From Xiphophorus maculatus (lineage: Eukaryota; Chordata; Actinopteri; Cyprinodontiformes; Poeciliidae), in contig NC_036451.1 in assembly GCF_002775205.1 (NCBI RefSeq), forward strand, positions 20,942,351 through 21,006,350: a DNA stretch of 64,000 bases, in the 5' to 3' direction. Shown one piece after another: positions 1 to 12,652 of the stretch (the first letter of the stretch is position 1; every line of letters begins with the position of its first letter). The notes under the pieces are model-generated. The model was not told the origin of the DNA. It saw nothing but the letters and a program-made list of their open reading frames with translations, and did not search any database. Position numbers and translations under genes: made by a program.

Positions 1-222
1 TGGCATTAAATACACAAAGGGTAATCAAGGAGCGAGACACACCTAGGAACAATCAAGGGATAGACAGGACAACGTGGAGACTCAAGACACAGAAACCCAA
101 AAATAAACACACAGAAAACTCAAAACAACACAGAAAAAACCCAATCCTGACACAATTAAAGTTTGAGATATAGAAACAGGGGAAGCATCTAAATGAAATC
201 ATAATGCATGTGCAGGTTAGAC
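1..222. other. Intron 7 of gene A with repeat-like A-rich sequence
   Basis: This lies downstream of the exon 7 donor of gene A, so it is the start of its intron 7. Bases 1-180 are A-rich on the plus strand, with a run of phrases of the kind 'aatcaagg', 'gacacacctaggaac' and 'actcaagacacagaaac' that recur in fish interspersed repeats. I cannot name the family. No coding exon is seen. Confidence 0.4.
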
Positions 223-3200
223 CTTTGGGATGGAGTATTTATCCACTGTGATGTCCTGGTTAGCTGTGCGGGGCACATTTAACGGTATGATGTTCCCCAT
301 CCTCTGTATCTCATGGATGACAGCGTTGGTGTAAGGCATGTTGTCTCTGTCAGTCATAGACGGCTGCCTGGACGGACCAATCACAGCGTCTATCTCAGCC
401 TGGACCCGCTCTGCACGTAGAGAAGAACAGAACAATCTGAGTCTATGTGCTGGACTGATGAATATTATAACATACTGTATAATGTTATAATATAGTTGAG
501 TGTAGCAATGGGAAAATGTTTGACAGACTTAGAGATGTATCAGTCAAACCAACCTTGTATTTGTGGGTTCAGGATCATGAACAGCAGCCCCCAGTGTAAA
601 GTGGTGGTGGTGGTTTCGGTTCCAGCACCAAACAGGTCCAGAGCGCAAAAACACAAATTGTCGATATCAAAACCAGAATCCTTGTCTTCTTTCTGATTGA
701 GACACATGAGGCAGATGTTGTTTTCATGAGTCATGTGAGATGAGAAGAGCTTCAAAACAGCAGGGAGGTCTCACCTCTCCCATCTCTATGAGGAAGGAGT
801 CGATGTAGTCTCTGGGTGATGAAGGGTCCAGGTTCTCTTTGTGTTCCTTGATCCTTACTTTAATAAAATCTAATAATTCGTATGTTATGGTGAAAATCCT
901 CTGATGAGGTCCAGGCATCCATTTCATCAGCCAGGGCAATGCGTTGTAAAGCTACAGAAGAGACAGAGAAATATTGATTGTTCCATCAAAATGGTTCTGA
1001 CATCCAAGTAATGAATGAGAAGTCAGAGTTTCCATCAATCATCACATCACCACCACCAGACAAAACCAGTCAGTGCCTTTCATGAACACCAGTCCCTGTT
1101 GTTTTAGCCATTGCTGGGTTTGTCTTGTCTCCAGCCAGTCTACCCATCGTTCTCTGAACGCTGACATCCATTGAGCATTTTGGTATTGGTACAGACATCT
1201 GGATAGGTTCTCTATTTTCAGACCAGTCTTTGTAAACCGGTCTGGCACCAACCGTCATGTAACATTAAAAGCTACTTGAATTTTCTTCTTCCTCTTTCTG
1301 ATTCTCCATTTGAAATTGTCATCGTCGCCTTCACCAACTTCCTGCCATGTTATTGGCTGGCTCATTATTTGTGCTAAAAATGATGTGTTGAACTGACGTA
1401 TCTAAATGGTCAGTAAGTCTATATGTGTGAATGTATCACCTCCAACTTCACTAGACTGAATCAGAGATCGCTGTAAGACTTTATGACCAGAATTACTTGA
1501 ACAAAGATTTCCCATCTGTCTCTGTATTTCCATTATTGGTAACAGAAATTGTGGTTTATTAAGTTGCTCATTGGTTAAGTAGCGCTTATCTCTGTCCCAG
1601 AGTCATACAGCTCCAACCTTCTTCTTCTCTTGGAAACTTGTCCTCACCTGTGCCCACACAGTTCCTTCGAGGTAAATCGTCTCATTGAAGTGTTGAAGGA
1701 TGATCTTGAACTGCTTGTCGTTGTACTCAAATCGATTCCCAAAGACCAAGCAGCAGATGATGTTGGACACAGCGTTGTTGATTAGTTTTTGGACATTAAA
1801 TGGCTGACCTGAAGCAAAAACAAGAAAACTCATTAGACAACAGCATTGTTCAGTAATTCACTATGTACTGAATTTTGTTTTGGTGTTTGAAACTCTGTCA
1901 CTTTGAATCCACATATTTTACTATAAATGTTGGAATCCAGAGTTTAGTAAAACAATAATAATAATAATTCCTAAATTATTCCTAAAATTACAGCTTAGGC
2001 CATTTTTTGACCAAAGGAATATTTTTTTGCCTAACACATCTTTTGGAAATAGAGAGGTGTTGATTTCTTTCCTTTTTATTTTTTATTTATTTATTTTTGT
2101 CAAAATCACTTTTGACAAAAAAAGACAAAAAGACATTAATTTAGGAATGTGACAATATATTAAAGGTATAGAGAGACACCAGGCATTGAAATGGTAAAGA
2201 AAGAATATTTAAGTGACTTTGAATGTAACATGGTGACAAGCGTCTCTATAACTGGCCTGAGTATTTTAGAAACTGACTATCTGTTCAGATTTTAACACAA
2301 ACACTTACAGAGTGGACTAAAAACACATCTGTTCTTAGCAAACAACTAATAAACATATTTTTAAAAAATCCATAGAGTGGGGGTAGACTGGACACAAACA
2401 TATTGCTAATGTCAAAGGTCATAGAAGACTGGGCAGATTTAAAGCGACTTGAAATATTTTCATTAGTTAGTTCAAAAATTCTCCAGTTAGTTACAACCAA
2501 GATATGTGAATTAGCATCTCTGAACAGTCAACGCATCGAACATGGAAGCAGATGGGCTCCAGCAGCAGAAGATCAGACAATGTGCCACTTCCATCAGCTA
2601 AGAACAGGAAACCCATCAAAGTTTGACATTAACAGATAGAAAAATGTTTCATGGTTTCATGAGTCTCAATTTCAGCTGCAACATTTAGATGCCAGTGTAA
2701 CAATTTTGTACAAATTAAAGCGTGGCTTTGCTCAGTTTTGTATTACAGGCTTGGGTAGCATAATATTTGATGAGCGTGAGCTCTCTGTTCTCTGTTGGGC
2801 TCCAGATCTCAGCCTAACCCTGCTCTTTGTGGGAAGTGGTGAAACAGATACACAAGATAAAAAAAACCTGCAGGTCCTCTGCAATGCTATCATGTTCATA
2901 TAAACCAAAACTTTTGAGGAAATTTCGCAATATCTTGTTAACCTGCACCAACAGGAGTAAAAACAATTCTGGAGATAATAAAGGTGTCCAATGTGATACT
3001 GTTTAGGACAGCATAATAAATCTAATACAGCAAATATTTCTAACAAAACCTTTTTCTGAACACAAAATAAGATTTTCCTTTTGTTTTTGTTTTTTTACCT
3101 TGTAGATCAGCAAAAGCCTCAGTGAGATACTGACACTCCTGCTGGATGGATCGCTCCAGGGTTTTCTTTCCCAGACCAAAGTTTCTGAGTGTGTGAAGAG

Positions 3201-5302
3201 CAAATCTCCTCTGCTGCTTCCAATGATTACCGCTGGAACCTACAAGACCTTTTTGAAACCAATTAAATAAAAAGTTTTACGCTGACACTTGAATGAAATT
3301 AATACTGTAGTACAGAAGCCCTGAACGGCAAAGAGAAAATATATTTTCAAAGACCCATTTTCTAAGCCAAATTGTGTTTTCCCCTGAACTTTAAAAATCA
3401 TGTAAAAGTATATAAAAAAGGAAAAACGGTATATTTTAAATGAAAATATTGTCAAGCTTTGCTGTTTAGTTTTTACTTCTGGATTCTTTCCCCTTAAGAG
3501 AGCATAAAAAAAATTGTGAGGTGCAAAATTTGATCAATTGTGTTCTTCTATTAAGTATTTCTGATTATGCAACTTATATTCCTTTCAATTCTACAGAAAA
3601 CAACTACAGAGTGGAAAGAAGTTTTAATTTCTTACTTTTTAGTCACGTAAGTCCCATTTGCCTTTCAGGGCTTTGATAAATTAATGTAATTACTAAAACA
3701 GCCAAACATTTGTTGAGTGAAATGAGATGTATGGTTTGAGATTGATTGGAAATTTCAGCTTTGACACAAAACATAAAGAATGTCACCTTTATTCCCAACT
3801 AAGTCATCAAATAAGGGGATTTTGGGACGATCGATGAAGTTTTCTCCTTGTTGGATCAGAGTTTCTCTCACCAGCTTGTAGCCATTAATGACGACAACCC
3901 TTCCACCAAACAAACGAAGACTGAAAATGTTCCCGTATTTCCCTGCAAACTGAACACAGAGCAGATATTTGAGTTCATTCACGATTCAGAAAATAAACAT
4001 TTTAAAAACCTTTGAGAAAGAAATCCAAAGGACAACATCTCTGTATTTATGTATCTTCATTGAGGTCCTGGAGCTCAAAGATAAAATTGAGGTTTGTTTT
4101 CATAGATTTTCTAACATTTGAGATCAAAAACAGCAATCATAGTTATATTTTCTCTCAGTACTTTAGCTGTCTAAAATGAACCAAATCCTTGTTAACTTTT
4201 AGCCTGCTTTTGATCAATCCCTTTGTTCCCTTTGCTGACCTTTTTGTTAATTGAAATTGTGGTTTATTTATTCTTTGATGTCCAACTATATTCTCTGTTC
4301 TTCATAGTTTTCTTTTTCATCTATTAAGAAAGCCTCACTTAAACTCTGACGATATTTATCCTGAGTATTGATGAATGTGGCCTTTGTGAATAATCTTTCC
4401 TGGATGCATCTCACAAAGGTTTTATCAGATTAAATTGTGGGGAAATAGAAAGCCAGGTGAACACTTCTGACTTTGCTTTGCTTTGGTTTCCGAGCCTTTT
4501 CTCAGGCAAGCTGCTGCCAAATGAAGAAAAAGACAAGAGAGTGAGAATGTAGGAGGCTAAAATCAGCAGAAGCCTGAATTGTGACATTATAATAACTAAA
4601 ACCATATTTGGAGTCTTGTAGTTCTCTATTCCACAACATTCCTTCTTTACCAAGAAACAAATATTCATCCAGATGAATTATACAGTATGTTTGCAGCACA
4701 GTTCTAAATAAATTTATTTACATCACAAATGTGGATGTAAAGCAAACATGTAATATTTCTAAAAGGGTCAGTATCTTTTCACATACTAATCAATCAATGA
4801 ATGAACATTAAAAAGTATGTAGGCAAAAAGTCTAGGAAGTTAGAATGATGCACTTTACTCTACTAGAGAAAAATAAAAAGGTTAGAGTCCATTTCAGCCA
4901 CCTTTATACTCTTCAGTCAACAATGTCCTTGATAAAGTATTTTATCTGAACTTAATCTATGGTATCTTTTATTTTTTTAAAAAGAAATATAATTTTGTTA
5001 TTTGTTTCTTCATTTATTGTTTGAGTCACTGCTTTATATTTGGGAAACAACATTATTTAAAGACAGAATCTATACCTTATTGCTGTGTTGTTTTCTCCTA
5101 CCTCTTTAAACTGCAGGTGAATTTTGGACGCCTTAATGCGAGGAAGGTCTCCAATAAAAGGAAAAGACCACGGGCCTGGTGGAAAGTTACTAGGCACTCT
5201 GTTCTTCACAACATCTGTCAGCAGCAGAAAAACACAGAAAAATATCAGAAAACTTCTGAGGTCTATCCACTCCAAGCCCAGGACGCTCAGGATCGTCTCC
5301 AT
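223..5302 (-). CDS. Gene A: cytochrome P450 family 2 (CYP2P/CYP2J-like), exons 1-7, cut by window edge
   Basis: This encodes an ER-bound heme monooxygenase of family CYP2. Exons on the minus strand are 5302-5102, 3949-3787, 3248-3099, 1808-1648, 951-775, 692-554 and 410-223; exons 8 and 9, with the heme cysteine, lie beyond position 1. The start is the ATG at 5302, which gives the 67-codon first exon shared with genes B-F; an in-frame codon upstream would add only five residues. Residues 1-30 form the hydrophobic anchor, PPGP is at 41-44, the I-helix AGTETT at 307-312 and ExxR (EIQR) at 364-367. All splice sites are GT-AG and the visible frame is open. Exon 1 and exon 2 peptides are identical to gene B, but exon 4 differs at 12 of 54 residues. 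Family membership is certain. CYP2P-like is inference; automated annotation would probably say 2J-like. Confidence 0.95.
2094..2121. repeat. Short perfect hairpin in gene A intron 3
   Basis: Two perfectly complementary 12-base arms (2094-2105 and 2110-2121) are separated by a 4-base loop. It lies in intron 3 of gene A, in a stretch with no counterpart in the intron 3 of gene B. Confidence 0.6.
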
Positions 5303-5416
5303 GTCTTCTATGAACACCGAGGTGAAGCAAAGGAACCAAATGTTTTAGCAAATATAGCAGGAAGCAGATAAGACGCACTGTACTGGGTTAATGTTTCACT
5401 AGGAAACATTGCTGAG

Positions 5417-5429
5417 TTTCAAAATAAAA
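5417..5429 (-). promoter_or_regulatory. Putative core promoter element of gene A (TTTTATTTTGAAA)
   Basis: Read on the minus strand this is TTTTATTTTGAAA, 115-127 bases before the start codon. The same element, often extended to GCTTTTATTTTGAAA, occurs upstream of genes B, D and F and in modified form upstream of C. It resembles a TATA-like box at a plausible distance for a 5' UTR of 80-100 bases. Function is inferred from conservation only. Confidence 0.5.
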
Positions 5430-6237
5430 CCACCCAGCTTGTATGTATACTGTATGTCTCATTCAATACAAATAATACACAGCTTCTTTACATCACGTTT
5501 TTATTTTCTTTATTTAGGTTTGATTACAAAAGTGATGACCTGTCAATGAAACTGTTATGAATAAATTCATAAAATTCAGAACTTTTACCATGATGAACTG
5601 ATTTTTGGTCAATGAATGTATTTCTGACTGAAACACAATAGTCAATGGCTCCTTTCTTGAATATGTTGCATATTGGATTCATGTTCATGTGTATTTAAAG
5701 ACAACTTTGGATAAAAAACAAACAACTGAATATGTCAAATCAATCAGAAATTTTACAACACCCTCTTGTAGTACTGGCACAACGCCACTGGGGGTCGCGA
5801 CTCCCAACTTGAAGACCTCTAATCTAAGTCATAACACTTGGTTATCTGCAAATCCTTTTAAATCTGCGTTTTAAATTCATAAACCATTAAAGTTGCCAGC
5901 CAAACATTTGTGAGACTTGATGATTATCCTGAAAGTATTTGCAAGGAAAAGAAATGATAATACAGCATCCACTGAATCGTAGATTTGTTCAAAGTACTGT
6001 AAATACTGTAAATACTGGAGACTAACCTTTAAAAGATCAAAAAGAATCCAAAAAAGTGTTGCTAAACAAACGTACATGCAAGAAATATCTTAAGTAGGTT
6101 AATTACCTGAAATTGTTTTCATGAGTGCATTAATATATGTGTGCAAATTCAGTTTAAATGAAACAATTATTTAATGAGTCTGGTCCAATAAAATCACGTC
6201 ATTTACCTTATACAGCATTTTTCTAAACATTTTAATC

Positions 6238-6243
6238 TTTATT
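6238..6243 (-). promoter_or_regulatory. Poly(A) signal of gene B
   Basis: AATAAA on the minus strand, 85 bases after the stop codon of gene B. The same hexamer and context are kept in the relic near 12226. Confidence 0.55.
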
Positions 6244-6327
6244 GCACATTATAAGTTAATTTTCATGTTGACTGCCATTATGACTCATTTTATAGTGATT
6301 TTATGGCTGCAGTCATCAGGCAGCAGG

Positions 6328-9300
6328 TTAACGTGGTGCAGCACAGAGGCGGTAAGGTTTGGGACAATGAGTGAGTCCCAGTTTGAACTCCAGACTGGGC
6401 TTCTCTCCTGGAGGAGATGAAAATGTGAACCTCTGGAGGAGGGAGGTGAAGAAGAGGAACAGCTCCATCCTGGCCAGCTGCTCCCCGAGACACACACGTT
6501 TACCTGAGGATGCAGAATTATAACGTTTTTAATCAGATCTGATGTCACAGAGTTCATGATCGCCTTAAAATTTATGTAAAATGGCAAATTAATGCCAAGG
6601 TCAGCAATAATTGGAAGTGTGATGTGGTATTTCACTGAGACACTATATATCAAATCAATTTATATAGTTAGAGCCCACTTATAACAAGCTTCCTATTACA
6701 TTTAGATATACAACACAACACTGTCAAGATGAGGTCAAAAAACTGATTCAAAGTCTCAAACAACAAGTTAAAAAATAGTATTTATACATAAACAGAGGTA
6801 CAGCTCAATAAATTGGAATAGTGTGTAGCCCAGAAAAAGATTTTTGCGTTAAAAATATTTTTGTATTAGTCATTTAGATTTTCTGACAAACTGAATTTTG
6901 GGTTTTCATTAACAACAAACGGTTTTTATTAAATTAATGCTTAAAATACGTCACTGTCTGCAGCAGGTTTGATCTGAAATAAAATCAAGCATTAATTCAA
7001 CATGTGGTGACTGCATGCTAAGTTTTTGAACATCTGGTTGAGGTTTTTGAAGGTCTCTGAGACAAAAATGTCTTATTTTATGAGCTGTCCATAAAATGAC
7101 ATCAAAGTTCAACATCCAACCTGCAGAGAAGGGAAGAAATGCTTCTCTCTTCCTGAATTTGCCGTCCTTTTCCAGAAAGTGCTGAGGATTGAAGGTGTAC
7201 GGAGTTTCCCACATGGACTCATCGTGTAAAACTGAGTCCAGCATAGTGAGGATTATGGTGCCCTGAAAATCAGTGCAGTGTTAGTCAGATTGGACCGGAT
7301 ACATTATTTTACTGCTGATTTATGGAAAGTCATGTTATCACATTATAGGGGAAGCATCTAAACAAAATCATAATGCATGTGCAGGTTAGACCTTTGGGAT
7401 GGAGTATTTATCCACTGTGGTGTCCTGGTTAGCTGACCGGGCCACATTTAACGGTATGATGTTCCCCATCCTCTGTATCTCGTGGATGACAGCGTTGGTG
7501 TAAGGCATGTTGTCTCTGTCAGTCATAGACGGCTGCCTGGACGGACCAATCACAGCGTCTATCTCAGCCTGGACCCGCTCTGCATACAGAGAAGAACAGA
7601 ACAATCTGAGTCTATGTGCTGGACTGGTGAATATTATAACATACTGTATAATGTTATAATATAGTTGAGTGTAGCAATGGGAAAATGTTTGACAGACTTA
7701 GAGATGTATCACTCAAACCAACCTTGTATTTGTGGGTTCAAGATCATGAACAGCAGCCCCCAGTGTAAAGTGGTGGTGGTGGTTTCGGTTCCAGCACCAA
7801 ACAGGTCCAGAGTGCAAAAACACAAATTGTCGATATCAAAACCAGAATCCTTGTCTTCTTTCTGATTGAGACACATGAGGCAGATGTTGTTTTCATGAGT
7901 CACGTGAGATGAGAAGAGCTTCAACACAGCAGGGAGGTCTCACCTCTCCCATCTCTATGAGGAAGGAGTCGATGTAGTCTCTGGGTGATGAAGGGTCCAG
8001 GTTCTCTTTGTGTTCCTTGATCCTTACTTTAATAAAGTCTAATATTTCGTGTGATATGGTGAAAATCCTCTGATGAGGTCCAGGCAGCCATTTCATCAGC
8101 CAGGGCAATACGTTGTAAATCTACAGACAAAAAACAAAGAAAAATCGGTTGTTTCATCATAGTGGTTCTGACACTACGATCTTCTAATTGCATATCCAAG
8201 AATGAAAGCTGTTTTTCACGTAAATATTTTATTATTGTTTTACCATAAAATTTTCTGCTGTTCTCACCTGCGCCCACACACTTCCTTGTAAGTACAGTGA
8301 ATCGTCAAAGTGTTGAAGGATGATCTTGAACTGCTTGTCGTTGTACTCAAATCGACTCCCAAAGACCAAGCAGCAGATGATGTTGGCGACAGCGTTGTTG
8401 ATCAGTCTATGGGCATTAAATGACTGACCTGAAATAAAAATAAGAAAACACCATGGTCATTGAACCAGCTGTTGAATGCAGCTGATGAATGAAAAACAGG
8501 AAATGCTAGAGCACCTGCCTACAGGTGCTCTAGCATTTCCTGGTACACGGCTACATTGACTGTAGACTTCAGGAACCCAGTGGACCAACACCAGCAGATG
8601 AAATGAAACCCCAAAACCATCATCGACTGTGGAGACTTTACACTGGACATCAAGCAATGTGGATTCTGGTCCTTTCCTCTCTACCTGCAGACATTCGGAC
8701 CTTGATTTCCAAATGAAATGCAGAATTTTCCTTCATCTGAAAGTTTTATAGTTGCTTTATTCAATTTCTTCGTCACAGAAAAGTAAAATCTGTATTCACC
8801 ACGCTGTTAGTCTTCTCAGCAAAATTGCCAAAGCCTTCTTGAACAACATCGATTCTCCCTGCAAAAATAGGAAATAGGTGCTTCCAGAAAGCTAAGGTAA
8901 GTCTAGGTGAACCCAAACACCTGCTGTTTCCTGTTTACCATGAGAATGCAGATCTAAAAAGCTGCAGAAACAACATAATTGGGAATTCTCTTTTGCTGCT
9001 ACTTTTCTTTTCAAATACTTTTTTTGTGTGTTTCATGTGTCCCAGTTGCTATGCTTTCATAGTTTTTAACTTACGTACCATATTTGCAGTTGGTGAATGT
9101 ATTTTCTGATGGCTGTAATACCAGTAGGGTCAGTTTAATAAACCCAATATAGTGAATTTTTCAGACATGGTTGTCCTGAAGACAAAATAAGATTTTCCTT
9201 TTGTTATTTTTTTTTTTACCTTGTAAATCAGCAAAAGCCTCAGTGAGATACCGACACTCCTGCTGGATGGATCGCTCCAGGGTTTTCTTTCCCAGACCAA

Positions 9301-11306
9301 AGTTTCTGAGTGTGTGAAGAGCAAATCTCCTCTGCTGCTTCCAATGGTTGCCGCTGGAAATTACAAGACCTTTTTGAAACCAACAAAAAAGAAAAGTTTT
9401 ACGCTGACACTTGAATGAAATTAATACTGTAGTACAGAAGCCCTGAACAGCAAAGAGAAAATATATTTTCAAAGACCCATTTTCTAAGCCAAATTGTGTT
9501 TTCCCCTGAACTTTAAAAATCATGTAACAGTATATAAAAAAGGAAAAACGGTATATTTTAAACGAAAATATTGTCAAGCTTTGCTGTTTAGTTTTTACTT
9601 CTGGATTCTTTCCCCTTAAGAGAGCATAAAAAATTGTGAGGTGCAAAATTTGATCAATTGTGTTCTTCTATTAAGTATTTCTGATTATGCAACTTATATT
9701 CCTTTCAATTCTACAGAAAACAACTACAGAGTGGAAAGAAGTTTTAATTCCTTACTTTTTAGTCACATGAGTCCCATTTGCCTTTCAGGGCTTTGATAAA
9801 TTAATGCAATTACTAAAACAGCCAAACATTCTTTGCGTGAAATGAGATTGATTGGAAATTTCAGCTTTGACACAAAACATAAAGAATGTCACCTTTATTC
9901 CCAACTAAGTCATCAAACAACGGGATTTTGGGACGATCGATGAAGTTTTCTCCTTGTTGGATCAGAGTTTCTCTCACCAGCTTGTAGCCATTAATGACGA
10001 CAACCCTTCCACCAAACAAACGAAGACTGAAAATGTTCCCGTATTTTCCTGCAAACTGAACACAGAGCAGATATTTGAGTTCATTCACGATTCAGAAAAT
10101 AAACATTTTAAAAACCTTTGAGAAAGAAATCCAAAGGACAACATCTCTGTATTTATGTATCTTCATTGAGGTCATAATTTTCTTTTCCATCTATTAAGAA
10201 AGCCTCACTTAAACTCTGACAATATTTATCCTGAGTATTGATGAATGTGGCCGTTGTGAATTATCTTTCCTGGATGCATCTCACAAAGGTTTTATCAGAT
10301 TAAATTGTGGGGAAATAGAAAACCAGGTGAACACTTCTGACTTTGCTTTGCTTTGGTTTCCAAGCCTTTTCTCAGGCAAGCTGCTGCCAAATGAAGAAAG
10401 AGACAAGAGAGTGAGAATGTAGGAGGCTAAAATCAGCAGAAGCCTGAATTGTGACAATTATACAGTACGGTTGCAGCACAGTTATAAATATATTTATTTA
10501 CATCACAACTGTTGATGTAAATCCACATCTAATATTTCTAAAAGGGTCAGTATCTTTTCACACACTAATCGTCATAAATAATGCACTTTGGAAATCACTA
10601 ACATCAGACATTTATTAGGCTTTTGAACAGTTTGTCTCTATGCTATTACCACTACTGCAACAGTAATAATGAATTGTATCACCAAATGTTGTGTTTATGA
10701 AGGTGTACAATTTTTCATTACTGTGTTTTCTAAAAAAAAAAGTGAACTTTTTCAAGGTATATCTATAAGGAGAAGTGGTAAAGGCTCACAGGAAATATGA
10801 TGAATGAACATTAAAAAGTATGTAGGCAAAAAGTCTAGGAAGTTAGAATGATGCACTTTACTCTACTAGAGAAAAATAAAAAGGTTAGAGTCCATTTCAG
10901 CCACCTTTATACTCTTCAGTCAACAATGTCCATGATAACATATTTTATCTGAACTTAATCTATGGTATCTTTTAATGTTTTTAAAAAGAAATATAATTTT
11001 GTTATTTGTTTCTTCATTTATTGTTTGAGTCACTGCTTTATATTTGGGAAACAACATTATTTAAAGACAGAATCTATACCTTATTGCTGTGTTGTTTTCT
11101 CCTACCTCTTTAAACTGCAGGTGAATTTTGGACGCCTTAATGCGAGGAAGGTCTCCAATAAAAGGAAAAGACCACGGGCCTGGTGGAAAGTTACTAGGCA
11201 CTCTGTTCTTCACAACATCTGTCAGCAGCAGAAAAACACAGAAAAATATCAGAAAACTTCTGAGGTCTATCCACTCCAAGCCCAGGACGCTCAGGATCGT
11301 CTCCAT
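6328..11306 (-). CDS. Gene B: cytochrome P450 family 2 (CYP2P/CYP2J-like), complete
   Basis: A complete nine-exon CYP2 gene encoding 498 residues. Exons: 11306-11106, 10055-9893, 9369-9220, 8428-8268, 8120-7944, 7861-7723, 7579-7392, 7262-7121 and 6503-6328 (stop TAA). All introns are GT-AG. The product has an N-terminal membrane anchor (about 1-30), PPGP 41-44, AGTETT 307-312, EIQR 364-367 and the heme loop [10 protein letters not shown] with Cys445 as axial ligand. It should act as an NADPH-reductase-dependent monooxygenase on the cytosolic face of the ER; CYP2J/CYP2P relatives epoxidise arachidonic acid. It is a recent tandem copy of gene A: exon 1 and exon 2 peptides and about 0.8 kb of 5' flank are near-identical, while intron 3 is unrelated and exon 4 is divergent. 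The gene looks functional. Confidence 0.96.
8457..9170. other. Sequence private to gene B intron 3, origin unclear
   Basis: This replaces the intron 3 sequence found in gene A and contains the 21-bp hairpin at 8497-8542. The phrase around 8545-8660 looks like part of a dispersed repeat, but I could not assign a family. No open reading frame with a recognisable domain is present. Confidence 0.35.
8497..8542. repeat. Perfect 21-bp inverted repeat with 4-base loop
   Basis: Arms 8497-8517 and 8522-8542 are perfectly complementary over 21 bases, with the 4-base loop ccta. The hairpin lies in intron 3 of gene B, inside a 0.6-kb stretch that gene A lacks. Such structures can arise from template switching during replication; no RNA function is indicated. 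Confidence 0.85.
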
Positions 11307-11420
11307 GTCTTCTATGAACACCGAGGTGAAGCAAAGGAACCAAATGTTTTAGCAAACATAGCAGGAAGCAGATAAGACGCACTGTACTGGGTTAATGTTT
11401 CACTAGGAAACATTGCTGAG

Positions 11421-11433
11421 TTTCAAAATAAAA
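11421..11433 (-). promoter_or_regulatory. Putative core promoter element of gene B
   Basis: Identical to the element at 5417-5429 upstream of gene A, at the same distance (115-127 bases) from the ATG. It reads TTTTATTTTGAAA on the minus strand. Confidence 0.5.
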
Positions 11434-12124
11434 CCACCCAGCTTGTATGTATACTGTATGTCTCATTCAATACAAATAATACACAGCTTCTTTACATCAC
11501 GTTTTTATTTTATTTATTGAGGTTTGATTACAAAAGTGGTGACTTGTCAATGAAACTGTTATGAACAAATTAAGAAAACTCAGAACTTTTACCATGATGA
11601 ACTGATTTTTGGTCAATGAATGTATTTCTGACTGAAACACAATAGTCAATGGCTCCTTTCTTGAATATGTTGCATATTGGATTCATGTTCATGTGTATTT
11701 AAAGACAACTTTGGATAAAAAACAAACAACTGAATATGTCAAATCAATCAGAAATTTTACAACACCCTCTTGTAGTACTGGCACAACGCCACTGGGGGTC
11801 GCGACTCCCAACTTGAAGACCTCTAATATAAGTCATAACACTTGGTTATCTGCAAATCCTTTTAAATCTGCATTTTGAATTCATAAACCATTAAAGTTGC
11901 CAGTCAAACATTTGTGAGACTTGATGATTATCCTGAAAGTATTTGCAAGGAAAAGAAATGATAATACAGCATCCACTGAATCGTAGATTTGTTCAAAGTA
12001 CTGTAAATACTGGAGACTAACCTTTAAACGAGATGGACTTTGAGACAAAAGATAATAATGCAAAATCTTTAAAAAAAAAAAAAAAAGTGTTGTTAAACAG
12101 AAAGTAAATGCTAGAAATATCTTA

Positions 12125-12640
12125 AGTAGGTTGATTACCCGAAAGTGTTTTCATCAGTGTGGGCCAATAAAATCACGTCATTTTCCTTAAACAGCCATTT
12201 TCTAAACATTTTAATCTTTATTGCACCTTATAAGTTAATTTTCATGTTGACTGACTATTACATTTAGATATACAACACAGTCAAGATGAGGTCAAAAAAT
12301 CTGATTCAAAGTCTCAAACAAGTTAAAAAATAGTATTTATACATAAACAGAGGAACAGCTCAATAAATTGGAATATTGTGTAGCCCAGAAAAATATTTTT
12401 GTGTTAAAAATATTTTTGTATTAGTCATTTAGATTTTCTGACAAACTGAATTTTGGGATTCCATTAACAACAAACAGTTTTAATTAAATGAATGCTTAAA
12501 ATATGTCACCGAGGAACCAGATGTTTTATTATCAAACACAGCGGGAACCAGATAAGACAAACTGAACTGAGTCAAAGTTTCACAGGTGAAAACAGCTGAG
12601 TTTCAAAATAAAACCACTCAGTTTGGTTTAAGCTGTGTTG
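12125..12640 (-). pseudogene. Collapsed A/B-type CYP2 gene copy with all exons deleted
   Basis: Three pieces of an A/B-type unit are fused here. About 12125-12250 matches the 3' flank of gene B (near 6090-6275). About 12250-12508 matches part of gene B intron 8 (near 6690-6950). About 12509-12640 matches the 5' flank of genes A/B, including the TTTTATTTTGAAA promoter element at 12601-12613. Exon 9 is missing between the first two pieces, and exons 8 to 1 between the second and third. The second junction shares the bases 'cac' between the partners, as in end-joining or misaligned recombination. A third tandem copy therefore once stood between B and C and was lost by deletion. There is no coding capacity. 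Confidence 0.75.
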
Positions 12641-12652
12641 AACCAGGAACTA

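Larger units (their letters stand above)
5303..6327. other. Intergenic A-B: 5' flank of gene A and 3' flank of gene B
   Basis: Bases 5303 to about 6100 are the 5' flank of gene A. They are nearly the same as 11307-12100 upstream of gene B at a constant offset of 6004, so the flank was duplicated with the gene. A poly(A) signal for gene B (AATAAA on the minus strand) is at 6238-6243, 85 bases past its stop codon. No separate gene is seen. Confidence 0.8.

Noticed and set aside
1042-1258. Open frame in gene A intron 4 that might belong to a transposon
   Set aside because: No conserved transposase or other motif could be recognised; left unassigned.
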